Assembly: GCF_001553345.1 (NCBI RefSeq)
Contig: NZ_KQ960771.1
Location: 136,215-200,214 of the forward strand
Reading direction: 5' to 3'
From: Veillonella sp. DNF00869
GTDB lineage: Bacteria; Bacillota; Negativicutes; Veillonellales; Veillonellaceae
DNA length: 64,000 bases
The position numbers were made by a program, and so were the translations under genes. Below are positions 1 to 9,271 of the stretch, piece after piece (position 1 is the first letter of the stretch; each line of letters begins with the position of its first letter). The notes beneath the pieces were generated by a model. It had not been told where the DNA came from. It made no database searches and saw only the letters and a list, made by a program, of their open reading frames with translations.

Positions 1-599
1 ATGCCTTTACATTATCTCCACAGAAATGGGCAACGACTACAAATGCCAAAGGCTTATTTGTAAAAGTTGGTAGAGGTGGTGGTACGTTCGCACATAAAGA
101 TATTGCTTTTAAATTCGCTTCTTGGATTTCAGCTGAATTTGAACTTTATATCATTAAAGATTACCAAAGACTAAAAGAAGATGAAACTTCAAAATTATCA
201 CTCACTTGGAATTTACATCGTGAAATATCAAAAATAAACTATAAAATTCATACTGATGCTATTCAAACATATTTACTAAATGATTTAACGGACAGTCAGT
301 TAGGTTTTAAATATGCAAGTGAAGCAGATATGTTAAATGTTTCCTTATTTGATAAAACGGCTAAACAGTGGCGAGATGAAAATAAAAACTTAAAAGGTAA
401 TATGAGAGATTATGCAAGTTTAAATGAATTATTAGTTTTAGCCAATATGGAAAGCTACAATGCAATTCTCATTGAGAAAGGTTTAGAACAAAAAGAAAGA
501 ATGATAGAACTAAGAAAGCTTGCAAGAAATCAAATGTTATCACTTGAAAAATTAAATAATACAGGAATAAAAAGATTAGGAAATAAGTCAAAGAAGTAG
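1..599 (+). CDS. KilA-N domain protein, 5' end outside the window
   Basis: The reading frame is open from position 3 to a stop at 599, giving about 198 visible residues; the start lies upstream of the window. The visible N-terminal part (TNAKGLFVKVGRGGGTFAHK followed by a WISAEFELY segment) matches the KilA-N domain, a DNA-binding fold common in phage antirepressors and mobile-element proteins. The remainder is lysine-rich and helical with no further domain I recognise. An internal ATG at 330 is not the real start because the KilA-N homology lies before it. The gene probably derives from a prophage or other mobile element to the left. Function as a regulator is inferred from the family only. 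Confidence 0.8.
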   Translation, partial: AFTLSPQKWATTTNAKGLFVKVGRGGGTFAHKDIAFKFASWISAEFELYIIKDYQRLKEDETSKLSLTWNLHREISKINYKIHTDAIQTYLLNDLTDSQLGFKYASEADMLNVSLFDKTAKQWRDENKNLKGNMRDYASLNELLVLANMESYNAILIEKGLEQKERMIELRKLARNQMLSLEKLNNTGIKRLGNKSKK

Positions 600-912
600 A
601 GATGTATATTGTGAGGTAGGCATTAGAGATTTTCTTCTAGGATCGATTCGTTCTTTGGAATATTGCTCATGAATCACTTTGTAGATATGGCAGTGCAAGG
701 ATATGGTTGGATTGGTGCTACGTAAGTAGTCAATTGTTTGTAAAGCGTGATTATAAAGTAGAAATAATCTTACATTGCAAGTAGAAGACGAAATAGGAAG
801 TTTGAAGTAACATATAGGTACGAAATAAATTCAGAAGAGATTAAAACGAGAAGTAAGTTAACTGCTTACAATTTGTAATCAGTTGAGAATGAAAGTAACA
901 AGATAGCAAATT
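600..912. other. Intergenic stretch, no convincing gene
   Basis: This stretch between the KilA-N gene and the next terminator carries only very short open frames (for example an 18-codon one from 669), none with a good ribosome-binding site or recognisable similarity. It may be decayed DNA from the same mobile element as the KilA-N gene, but nothing in it can be assigned. Confidence 0.4.
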
Positions 913-964
913 AAAATGCATGCTATACAGTATATAGGTTGCTATATACGTTAGCATGCATTTT
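913..964 (-). terminator. Rho-independent terminator of the binding-lipoprotein gene
   Basis: Inverted repeat AAAATGCATGCTA (913-925) and TAGCATGCATTTT (952-964), 13 bp perfect with a 26-nt spacer. On the minus strand it lies just after the stop of the 970-1914 gene and is followed by a T-rich run. It could also work on the plus strand. Confidence 0.75.
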
Positions 965-969
965 ATCGT

Positions 970-1914
970 TTATAATTGCTCTTTCACACCATAAATGATC
1001 TTAACTAATTCAGCCATAGCTTCTGGTGTTTCTAGTCCAGGGTTCAATAAGAACCATTGGGATGGTAAGAAGATGACTTTGTTATGTTTCACAGCTTGTA
1101 ATTGATTCCAAGCTGGGTTACTAGTCATTTCTTTGGCAAAGGTTGCATTGATTTCATCCTTTTTACCCATGGTAACAACAAGGATGATATCAGGGTTGTC
1201 TACTGTTAATGTTTCTAAGGAATAAGGCACTGTTTTAGAAGTCACATTATCTTTTAAATGTTGTTCGACAACATTGGTAATGCCTAATTCACGAATCATA
1301 GACGCTGTGATTGCTAGTGGTGTTTCTGCTGTTACCGATTTACCAGTAGCTCGCAATACAGCGACTTTGACAGGTTTGTCTTTTGGAATCGAGGCTTTCA
1401 CTGTATCGATTTTTTTATTGTAATCTTCGATGACAGATTTGGCCTTATCTTCTGTATGGAAAATATTGCCCAATAATGTTAATAGTGGAATGTTATCATT
1501 GATGCCATCGTAATTAATTAGAATAGATGGAATATTATTGCTATCTAGCTGCCCTTTAAATTTTTCATGTTGGCTAGGTAAACCTAATACTAAATCAGGA
1601 TGTAGACCAACTAATTGTTCCATATTAGGATTGGCTGTATGTCCTATGCTTGGTAATGATTCAATTTCACTAGGTAATTTTTCATTACTTTCAACACGAG
1701 CGATGGCTTTGCCACCTACAGCATAGATCATTTTGGAAATCGAATTAGATAAAGCTACTACCTTGGATGGGTTAGTAGGAATTGTGTAGGACTGATCTTG
1801 GTAAGATACAGTACGAGTTGTTTCTGTTGTAGTAGGACCTGTTTTCGTACATCCACCTAGTAAAAGAGAAGTGGAGAGTAGAACAGCACTACAAATTTTT
1901 AAATATGTTTTCAT
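970..1914 (-). CDS. ABC-transporter substrate-binding lipoprotein, BtuF/FhuD (Peripla_BP_2) type
   Basis: A 314-residue extracytoplasmic solute-binding protein. The N-terminus is a lipoprotein signal with lipobox LLGGC, Cys22 being the expected lipidated residue. The body has the two-lobed class III binding-protein pattern: an early PSKVVALSNS segment, then the PNMEQLVGLHPDLVLG motif typical of iron-siderophore, haem and cobalamin binders. Family members deliver such ligands to an inner-membrane ABC permease, but no permease or ATPase gene is visible here. It lies 74 bp downstream of the secreted CbiK-like gene on the same strand, so the two probably form one transcript. The ligand is not determined by sequence; haem, another tetrapyrrole or a corrinoid fits the context. 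The ATG at 1914 has a weak Shine-Dalgarno, suggesting coupling or lower translation. Confidence 0.85.
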   Translation of the reverse strand: MKTYLKICSAVLLSTSLLLGGCTKTGPTTTETTRTVSYQDQSYTIPTNPSKVVALSNSISKMIYAVGGKAIARVESNEKLPSEIESLPSIGHTANPNMEQLVGLHPDLVLGLPSQHEKFKGQLDSNNIPSILINYDGINDNIPLLTLLGNIFHTEDKAKSVIEDYNKKIDTVKASIPKDKPVKVAVLRATGKSVTAETPLAITASMIRELGITNVVEQHLKDNVTSKTVPYSLETLTVDNPDIILVVTMGKKDEINATFAKEMTSNPAWNQLQAVKHNKVIFLPSQWFLLNPGLETPEAMAELVKIIYGVKEQL

Positions 1915-1934
1915 GGGTCTTAACTTTCAAATAA

Positions 1935-1955
1935 GGGGATACGAATCGTATCCCC
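1935..1955 (-). other. Intercistronic hairpin between chelatase and binding-protein genes
   Basis: A perfect 21-nt palindrome (GGGGATACGA, one base, TCGTATCCCC) in the 74-bp gap. In RNA it would form a strong stem of at least 8 bp. On the minus strand it is followed by TTATTTG, a poor T-run, so it may be a partial terminator or an RNA-stability element that lowers expression of the distal gene. Confidence 0.55.
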
Positions 1956-1988
1956 CTAAATTTTAATACTATACTATTGTGATTGCGA

Positions 1989-2984
1989 TTATTTTACTAA
2001 TGCATCATATGCTTCAGAAGCACGTTCAGCAAAGATATCACGGATTTGTTGGTTTTCACCAGCACCATGGATGTAAGTATCTACAGTGAAGCCTTCTTTC
2101 ATAAGGATGCTTTTGTGTGAATCAGGTTCGTCACCAGCCATGTCGTTGTTTGCATGGTCACCAGCCACCATCATTAATGGCATTAATGTAACGTGTTTGA
2201 TACCTTTTTCTTTTAATTGAGGGATTACTGTTTCAAGGTTTGGCCATCCTTCAACTGTGTAAAGGTATGTATTTTGGAATCCCATGGAATCGATACGATC
2301 TTGGATTACTGCATAGTACGCATTAGATGGATCTGGAGTACCATGAGCCATGATCAATACAGCAGAATCTTTTGTTTGGATCATAGGGAATTGGGAAGAG
2401 TATGCTTTTAATGCTTGTTCAATATCATCGCGTTGTTCTTCTTGTCCCATCCAGTACATTAAAGGTAAACCTAATGTCATTTTTTTGAAATCTTGTTTAT
2501 GATGGTTGAATACAGCGCCAGCATAGTTATATTCCATACCTGGAATCATATTTAATGTTGTTAAAGCAACACGAGTGTATCCATCAGCTTTTAATTGGTC
2601 TAATGCTTCTTCTGGAGTAGGGTATGTAATACCTTCATGGGCTTTAATGCGATCAATGATAATATGGGATGTGAAAGCAGTGACTACTTTTACATTTGGA
2701 TGTTGTGCTTTGATTTCATTGATAGTAGCATCAATTGTTTTTGCACGAGTATCTTTGAAAGTAGTGCCAAAGGACATAACTACGATAGCATCTTTGTTCA
2801 TAGCATTTTTCATCATTGGATTTTCGTATGTACGAACACCAATGGAAGCTGCTTCTTGTAATGCTGGAGTTGCGTCTTTTACTTCAGCATTTAACATGTA
2901 CGCCGCGTCAGTAGATTGAGATACGCCGAAAGCTGCAGTTACTGCTAATGCCGCAATCATAGCGCTTTTAGAAAAGAACTTCAT
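1989..2984 (-). CDS. cbiK: CbiK-type sirohydrochlorin cobaltochelatase family protein with signal peptide
   Basis: 331 residues with a cleavable signal peptide (about residues 1-28, ending TDAA) ahead of a full CbiK chelatase domain. Family CbiK enzymes insert cobalt (or iron) into sirohydrochlorin. The two-lobe pattern is visible: VVMSFGTTFKDTR near the N-terminus, VTAFTSHII, and the second-lobe IMAHGTPDPSN containing the expected metal-site His. A later metal-ligand-rich segment is VAGDHANNDMAGDEPDSHKS. The signal peptide would place it in the periplasm. Periplasmic CbiK homologues are known in Desulfovibrio (CbiKP), and a chelatase-like haem-binding protein (IhtB) accompanies a TonB receptor in Porphyromonas. 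It has a good AAGGAG ribosome site and a consensus promoter. A role in haem or cobalt handling outside the cytoplasm is inferred; cytoplasmic B12 synthesis is the alternative. Confidence 0.88.
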   Translation of the reverse strand: MKFFSKSAMIAALAVTAAFGVSQSTDAAYMLNAEVKDATPALQEAASIGVRTYENPMMKNAMNKDAIVVMSFGTTFKDTRAKTIDATINEIKAQHPNVKVVTAFTSHIIIDRIKAHEGITYPTPEEALDQLKADGYTRVALTTLNMIPGMEYNYAGAVFNHHKQDFKKMTLGLPLMYWMGQEEQRDDIEQALKAYSSQFPMIQTKDSAVLIMAHGTPDPSNAYYAVIQDRIDSMGFQNTYLYTVEGWPNLETVIPQLKEKGIKHVTLMPLMMVAGDHANNDMAGDEPDSHKSILMKEGFTVDTYIHGAGENQQIRDIFAERASEAYDALVK

Positions 2985-3059
2985 AATAATTCTCCTTACC
3001 TAAAACTAGAATATACCCAAAAGCATGAATACTTATTTTCCCTATTCATACTTACTATT

Positions 3060-3088
3060 ATTATAATCTCAACTGTGATAAGTGTCAA
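3060..3088 (-). promoter_or_regulatory. Sigma-70 promoter of the chelatase/binding-protein unit
   Basis: On the minus strand TTGACA (3088-3083), a 17-nt spacer, then TATAAT (3065-3060): both hexamers match consensus. Transcription would start near 3053, about 70 nt before the chelatase ATG at 2984. Confidence 0.85.
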
Positions 3089-3265
3089 TGAAATATAAAC
3101 ATATAATCATGAAAGTTAGATATAATCAAATAAAATATCTTAGTACTTGGGATATCAATGAGTTTCAACAAAAATTAAGGGATACAAACAGGCCATTCAC
3201 TCTCTATTTACACAGTAAACTACTATGATTTTATTGACTTAAAAAAATCACTGTGATAGACTTAA

Positions 3266-3349
3266 CAAATTATAAAATTATCAAGAGCAATAAGAAGTCT
3301 AGAAGGTTTACAACAAGACGTACAAGCCTTAAAGGCATTGTTGAAATAA
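3266..3349 (+). pseudogene. Possible 3' remnant of a lost gene
   Basis: A 27-codon open tail with no start codon follows a stop at 3263. It translates to a helical, leucine-patterned end (RSLEGLQQDVQALKALLK) and runs to TAA at 3349, followed 32 bp later by a strong terminator. It looks like the last codons of a deleted gene that kept its terminator. The parent family is not recognised. Confidence 0.35.
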
Positions 3350-3381
3350 TACAATAGAACAGGAATAATACTTATACCGTC

Positions 3382-3420
3382 AAAGGCTATAGACTGATAG
3401 AATCGGCTATAGCCTTTTTT
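3382..3420 (+). terminator. Rho-independent terminator
   Basis: Stem AAAGGCTATAG (3382-3392) with CTATAGCCTTT (3407-3417), 14-nt loop, and a T-run to 3420. No intact plus-strand gene precedes it, supporting the remnant at 3266-3349. Confidence 0.8.
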
Positions 3421-3520
3421 GCCCTATATATAAGGAGTGCAATACATAAGATATTTGCCTAATAAATGAGAATAAATTTCTTATTTATTAGGCATTTGTC
3501 AAATGTTCATTAATGATAAA

Positions 3521-3535
3521 TGATAACGATTAATA
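3521..3535 (+). promoter_or_regulatory. Candidate Fur box upstream of the first TonB receptor
   Basis: TGATAACGATTAATA matches the 7-1-7 Fur consensus (TGATAAT-N-ATTATCA) at 11 of 14 positions. It overlaps further GATAA-type half sites from 3513. It lies about 150 bp before the receptor ATG. Iron control of the receptor is inferred from this match and the gene type. Apart from this box, the 3266-3349 remnant, the 3382 terminator and the minus-strand promoter, nothing else is seen in 2985-3680. Confidence 0.45.
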
Positions 3536-3680
3536 AATTAATAACCTTTTTGGGCTAATTTATAACGTTTCGGAGTAGAATCATGTATTGAATTACGGTA
3601 GAATTTATAGAAAATGATATTTCATGTCATTTGTGTTATTTGTTTTATTGTGTTATGTTATAAAGTAGGAGTAGATTGCA

Positions 3681-6600
3681 ATGACGACAAATCGTAGAAA
3701 GCAACAGAAATACTTCATGCTATCATGTGCGATTGCTACATGGATAGCGCTACCAGGTTTAATGTATTCCAACTCAGTACAAGCTGAGGGGTCTGTATAT
3801 GTTACAGCTGATAGAGCTCATGAAGAGGCTAAATATAACTCACAACAAGTGAGTATTATTACTAAAAAGGATATTGAACAAAAACAAGCTAAATCAGTAG
3901 AAGATATCATTTTCACTGAAAGCGGTGTATCTCGTACAGTAGACTCCATGGGTCGTGTAGGTGTATCCATTCGTGGTGCAGAAGCCCGTCATACTTTGAT
4001 TTTAGTAGATGGTCAAGCTGTATTAGGTGACTTGGCTAAGTTCAGTGGTGCAGCTGATGAAGTTATGCGCTTAGGCACAGAGAACGTAGAACGTATTGAA
4101 ATCGTACAAGGTTCTGCCAGCGCTAAATATGGATCTGATGCCATTGGTGGTGTTGTTAATATCATCACTAAAAAAGCAGCTAAAAAACCAACCATCCAAA
4201 TCAATGGTGAAGGATCTCGTGCGAAGGGTGGAGAACCTGGCTATCGTAACTCCAACTTCTTTATGCGTGCCGACTCTGGACAAATGGGTAAAGTCCGGGT
4301 AGCTATCTCTGGTAGTAAACGGGATATTTTACCTGTATATGCTACGCAAGAAAGAAGAGATACAGGAGATAAATTAGAAGGCGAATTTAAACCAAATGTA
4401 CTTCGTTTCTATGGTGACACGTCGGATATTGGACTAAATGCGATTTATGATATTAATAAAGAAAATAATATCCAAATCCGTTTAAACCGCTATACAGAAG
4501 ATTTACAACGTGATGTAAAACATAGTACATCTCCGTTTGAGCCACAACGTCATTTCAAACGTGATAGTAATCGTAACACCATGAATATGATTTGGAACGG
4601 CCGAGGTGGCGCTAGTGATTGGAAATTAGAATTGAATCATTCTCGTATTAATGAAAATGATATATCTTTAATTAACTACACTGGTCGTTCTCAATATGAA
4701 GGTAAGAATGAATTGAAGTATATTGATGATGTTGATCATCGTCAAACTGATGTCCGCTTCAATGCAAATTCAGCTATTGGGGACAAACACACATTGAGTT
4801 GGGGTATTGCGCAAACCCATGAAACTGGTTTTGGTAGCCGATTAAAAAGCTCTCCAAATGTAAAAACTCGATACATTGATCCATGGGATTACGATAAGAA
4901 CTTATTAGTAGCCGGAGTGGACCGTCTAGAGCGTCGCCCTGGAGACAATAGTTTACGTATTTATTCTCATATTCACGACTATAAATTTAAACCAGGCAAA
5001 GATAGTTTACCAATTTGGGATAAAGATTATGAATATTATGGTGTGGAAAAAGAAAGTGATGTTCCACCGATTACATATGAATATTTCCGAGAACATAAAT
5101 TAGATGATCCTAAAGAAAGTACCGAGCCATATAATTCGTACAATAATTTATCTAAATTTGATGTAGATGATGCACATTGGAAAAAAATTGTTGAATTTAA
5201 TGAAGCTTTGAAAAAAGAAAATAATCTTCAAGGTGCTTCTTCGGTGTATGTAAAATACTTTACACAAGGGGAATCTTTAGATCCAGCTGAACGTGCGAAA
5301 GCACCAAAATATAAAGGTGTCAAATTCCTCGAAAAATACCGTGAACGCGAACAACGTATCACAGAAGGGGAAGGCACTATCAACAAGACAAATGTGTATT
5401 TATCTGATGCATGGCAGGTTAATAAAGACTTGCTAGTACAACCTACGATTCGTCTCGATAAGAGCAACTTATTTGGTAGCCACGTATCCTGGAATTTAGG
5501 GGCTACTTATAATGTAAATTCTAATGCTCATCGTCGCTTGAAAGTCAATGTAGGAACAGGCTATGCTGAACCAGGTATGGGTGAATTGTGGTATAACTGG
5601 CAAATGTTTGGTTCTAACCCAGTAGCACAAGGCGTAGCTAAAATGGGATGGTACTGGGCAGGCAATCCTAATTTAAAACCAGAAACATCAAAAAATATTG
5701 ACATTAGTTTTGAAGGAGAAGGCAAAAATGACTATGCTCGCTTTGGCATTTTCCAAAATCGTATTACTAACTACATGTCTGTATACTTTACAGGAGAATT
5801 ACAAGATTGGGCTCCACAATTATCGAAACAAGATAAATGGATGCAAGCACCTGATTTAATCTATAGCTTCAAAAATATTGGAAAAGCTAAGATAACAGGG
5901 GTTCAATTAGAGTGGAAACATAAATTTGGCAACCATTGGAGTACACGCTTTGGTTGGACTCGTCTACAAGCGTTGAACCAATCTGATCCTACTATGCCAA
6001 GTCAATTATTAGATCGTCCAACAAATAAAATTGATTTTGGCATTACCTATGAAAGTAAAAAATGGAATGCACAACTTTGGGCAGATTACTATCATAAAAT
6101 GCTTGATAGTAACACACAAAAAAATCGTTCCAATTACTGGATTAGTGGCATAGATTCTGACAGTGCTATTTACAATGTGTCTAATGAATACGAAGAAAAA
6201 TCCTACGGTACATGGAATGCGATGGTACAACGTAAATTTGGCGATGATTCCTTAGTATACTTTGGTATTAATAATATCTTTGACCATCGTGATGATGACA
6301 GAGCTACCCAAGCTCGTGTGTACCGTTTTGGTGTGAACCTTAAATTCGGTGCTGGTGGTGCACATAAAGATGCAAATGCGAAAGCACAAACCCCAGGTAC
6401 ATCGAATAATAGTACAGGATCTACAACAGCGATTTCACAAACTCAAGTTGATACTGCATTAGCTAGAATCAATGGCGATGATATGGGACATAGTCATCAC
6501 TTCTTAGATCGTCCATTTGATGCAAATAAAGAAGTAGGCACTCAATTTATCGGTGATTACCGTGCACGCTTAATGGCACATGGTGGCTCTGAACGTCCAC

Positions 6601-8915
6601 AATCCTTGTATACAAGTACTTCTTATGTAGGAAGTGCTGAATATAACTTAAAAGATCAAAGAGAGCATGGCCTAGAACAACGCATTCGTTTTGGTGTAGA
6701 TGCAAAAATCAATGACCATACGAATGTGAAAGTATTAGCGAGTGCAAGTGGTACTCACTCCGTAGATACTGCAAGCACGACAGTTAACTCACAAGGACTT
6801 AATAAACAACGATTGGAAAACTTGGACGTAACAAATTCTAACGGACGTTGGGATTTCTCTATCGGTCGTTTATCTGAATCTATGGGTACCACAGGATATT
6901 GGTTTAATAAAACGTTTGATGGTATTCGTGCTGTTTGGACGGACCAACGCAATCAATTCCGTACTGGTATCGGCTCATTCAAAGCAAGCACTGGTATTAC
7001 AGACTCTGCGTATAGCCATAGCACATACTCTACATACTTTAGAGCTCCAACAATGGAAGAATTTATTGGTTTAAATCACTTATATCCATATGATAATGAT
7101 AAAGCGATGTTAGCTGATAAATGGGGTGTTGTACCTGAAGTAGATGGTAATAAAGTGGCTGGTGAAGGGTCACCAATGGATATATACCTTAGAGAATTTA
7201 AAGGTAAAAATGAAAACCTTTATTTCATGGAGCAATTGAGTGATGTTGATAATTCAATGCCTAATGCTACTGAGGAAGAAAAAATTGCTAAGCGCACAGA
7301 GATTATTCAACGTATGGCTAATATCTTAAGCCAAGCTTATCCAGAACTTATCAAAAATCATAATATTTCATATAAAGTTGCTGAAAGCCCGGATAATATA
7401 CACGTCGTTTATGAAGTAGAAGATGAAAACCATAATGTAGGGTATTTAACATCAACGATGGCTCTATATTATGATTCTAATTTTAGCCCAGATCGTATCG
7501 ATGAAAAAGAAGATTCTGCTGTGATAAAAGCTTACAAAGAAGAAAAAAATAAAGTCTTGGGTGAATTATATCTCAAAGAAAAGCCTGAATTAAATAAACG
7601 GTTTGGCACAACATTAGATAATGCTAATATTCTTAATTCTAACTATATAGATAATCATAAAGAGGAATTTGAATCAGCTTATTCTAAGGTTGCTGAATGG
7701 GTAGCTAAAACACACTTTAATAGCATATACTTATACCAAAGTGATGAACGGGAGAAAACTTTAAAAAATATTATTAATGGACAATTAACAGGTTTTTCCA
7801 CAAAAGTTGTTGCAAAATCATTATTACCTAAAACAATGGATATTGATAAATTAACCAATCCAGTAAAGAACTTTAAGTTTAAACGAGTCGTAGGAATAAA
7901 GAAACTAGGAGCTTATGATTTTGCTACTAGTACAAAAAAAGCGGATGATGTTAATGTTGTTGATGAATTAAAGGCTGCAAACTTTAGTAATAGTGATAGT
8001 GAATATAGCAAGGGTGATGTAACTACAATTGCACGAGAATATTTATCGTTATTAAAGCTTGCAGTTGAAGAATCTGAACAAGGTAATACATTACCTCGTG
8101 CCGCTTTAGAAAAAGTAATTGGTAAACCTGTCAAAGTGACTGGTTTAAAACTAGAACGTGATACAATTCCAGCTATTGATAAAGCTGTGTTTGCTCAATA
8201 TAAAACACAAATCAATCCACGGTTAGGTATTCAAGCATGGTTCTTACGCTCTTTGAACAATAATGAACACACAATGCAAGCTGGTCATGCAAAAACTAAG
8301 ATGGAAACACATCGAGATGTGGTAGGACATGCTAATGATTACTATTCAACACCTATTTACGGGGATGTAACATCTGAAGTACCAGACTTAACAAATGATA
8401 CATACACAACAAATCGCTTGGCAAATATATTTGCCATCGGTGCACAATATCAATTAGGTCATAATGCGTTACTTTCCTTAGATTATGGTTTGAATCGCAG
8501 TGATTTCGGTCGTTATATGAACGGTCATACAAACTTTGATCATGTACGAAATACAGCTGACTTCACAGTGAAAGGTCACTCTATGGGGGGTACTCCACAC
8601 TTCTGGACTGCTCGTCTTGACATCGGTCAATCTGATTACACAAGACCTGGTAGCTGGAATGCGTTCATGGATTACAAATACTTTGCCCATGGTTCCTTCT
8701 TCGGTGGTAATGGCACAGGTGCAGTACCTGATCGTTACTTAGATGGTATCCGCAGCTTTACATTAGGTGGTGGTTATGTTCCTCGTAAAGATTTATTACT
8801 AGAAGCATTCTATACATTTGATGCGAAGAGTATTGGAGAACGTGATACATTATACGGTGCAGAAAACTTTAAATTAGGTAACTACACTCGTATTCAAGGT
8901 ACTTACAAATTCTAA
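3681..8915 (+). CDS. Giant TonB-dependent receptor fused to a second porin-like beta-barrel (paralogue 1)
   Basis: 1744 residues. Signal peptide 1-35 (cut after SVQA), then a TonB-box-like EGSVYVTA. A plug domain (about 45-165) has the motifs SIRGAEARHTLILVDG and IEIVQGSASAKYGSDAIGG. A first barrel then ends with a classical receptor C-terminus (FGINNIFDHRDDD, then RFGVNLKF) at Phe889. The chain does not stop there. A Gly/Ala/Thr-rich linker (about 890-915) leads to a second beta-rich region resembling Negativicute porin barrels (GRWDFSIGRLSESMG, DGIRAVWTDQRNQFRTGIGS), ending at a second terminal Phe (YTRIQGTYKF). An AT-rich, charged, non-barrel insert occupies about residues 1130-1480. Such receptors import iron chelates, haem or cobalamin using TonB energy. 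Each half ends in an apparent beta-signal, so this may be a two-barrel outer-membrane protein. The ATG has a GGAG site 8-10 nt upstream. Confidence 0.92.
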   Translation: MTTNRRKQQKYFMLSCAIATWIALPGLMYSNSVQAEGSVYVTADRAHEEAKYNSQQVSIITKKDIEQKQAKSVEDIIFTESGVSRTVDSMGRVGVSIRGAEARHTLILVDGQAVLGDLAKFSGAADEVMRLGTENVERIEIVQGSASAKYGSDAIGGVVNIITKKAAKKPTIQINGEGSRAKGGEPGYRNSNFFMRADSGQMGKVRVAISGSKRDILPVYATQERRDTGDKLEGEFKPNVLRFYGDTSDIGLNAIYDINKENNIQIRLNRYTEDLQRDVKHSTSPFEPQRHFKRDSNRNTMNMIWNGRGGASDWKLELNHSRINENDISLINYTGRSQYEGKNELKYIDDVDHRQTDVRFNANSAIGDKHTLSWGIAQTHETGFGSRLKSSPNVKTRYIDPWDYDKNLLVAGVDRLERRPGDNSLRIYSHIHDYKFKPGKDSLPIWDKDYEYYGVEKESDVPPITYEYFREHKLDDPKESTEPYNSYNNLSKFDVDDAHWKKIVEFNEALKKENNLQGASSVYVKYFTQGESLDPAERAKAPKYKGVKFLEKYREREQRITEGEGTINKTNVYLSDAWQVNKDLLVQPTIRLDKSNLFGSHVSWNLGATYNVNSNAHRRLKVNVGTGYAEPGMGELWYNWQMFGSNPVAQGVAKMGWYWAGNPNLKPETSKNIDISFEGEGKNDYARFGIFQNRITNYMSVYFTGELQDWAPQLSKQDKWMQAPDLIYSFKNIGKAKITGVQLEWKHKFGNHWSTRFGWTRLQALNQSDPTMPSQLLDRPTNKIDFGITYESKKWNAQLWADYYHKMLDSNTQKNRSNYWISGIDSDSAIYNVSNEYEEKSYGTWNAMVQRKFGDDSLVYFGINNIFDHRDDDRATQARVYRFGVNLKFGAGGAHKDANAKAQTPGTSNNSTGSTTAISQTQVDTALARINGDDMGHSHHFLDRPFDANKEVGTQFIGDYRARLMAHGGSERPQSLYTSTSYVGSAEYNLKDQREHGLEQRIRFGVDAKINDHTNVKVLASASGTHSVDTASTTVNSQGLNKQRLENLDVTNSNGRWDFSIGRLSESMGTTGYWFNKTFDGIRAVWTDQRNQFRTGIGSFKASTGITDSAYSHSTYSTYFRAPTMEEFIGLNHLYPYDNDKAMLADKWGVVPEVDGNKVAGEGSPMDIYLREFKGKNENLYFMEQLSDVDNSMPNATEEEKIAKRTEIIQRMANILSQAYPELIKNHNISYKVAESPDNIHVVYEVEDENHNVGYLTSTMALYYDSNFSPDRIDEKEDSAVIKAYKEEKNKVLGELYLKEKPELNKRFGTTLDNANILNSNYIDNHKEEFESAYSKVAEWVAKTHFNSIYLYQSDEREKTLKNIINGQLTGFSTKVVAKSLLPKTMDIDKLTNPVKNFKFKRVVGIKKLGAYDFATSTKKADDVNVVDELKAANFSNSDSEYSKGDVTTIAREYLSLLKLAVEESEQGNTLPRAALEKVIGKPVKVTGLKLERDTIPAIDKAVFAQYKTQINPRLGIQAWFLRSLNNNEHTMQAGHAKTKMETHRDVVGHANDYYSTPIYGDVTSEVPDLTNDTYTTNRLANIFAIGAQYQLGHNALLSLDYGLNRSDFGRYMNGHTNFDHVRNTADFTVKGHSMGGTPHFWTARLDIGQSDYTRPGSWNAFMDYKYFAHGSFFGGNGTGAVPDRYLDGIRSFTLGGGYVPRKDLLLEAFYTFDAKSIGERDTLYGAENFKLGNYTRIQGTYKF

Positions 8916-9015
8916 TATACAATTACATAGTATTTCTCTTATGATATAATTCGCCGTGGCACGATGATCAAGCAGTATCGTTTGTAAAAAAGATAACATA
9001 GGGGGAATATACATT

Positions 9016-9067
9016 AGAAAAGCTATAGCATAGTTGAGGAATACCCTCAATTAGTTATAGCTTTTCT
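9016..9067 (+). terminator. Terminator after the first receptor
   Basis: Outer stem AGAAAAGCTATA (9016-9027) with TATAGCTTTTCT (9056-9067), and an inner stem TTGAGG/CCTCAA around 9034-9050. The whole folds as one long hairpin about 100 bp downstream of the stop at 8915. The receptors are therefore likely transcribed separately. The rest of 8916-9363 is AT-rich, with only a candidate Fur box. Confidence 0.65.
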
Positions 9068-9271
9068 GCATATTAGATACCAAATATATGGTGATAAAAC
9101 TAAAAGTAATTATATATATACTATCAATATAGGAGATAATTATACTAAAAGTAAATTAATAAGTATTCTGTGTATAAAGTGTTATTAAGAATAGAGAAAG
9201 AAATTAATCATATATTATATAAAAATTATTCTTAAAATGTCGTAATGGAGCATTGGCATACTTTTTAGAGT

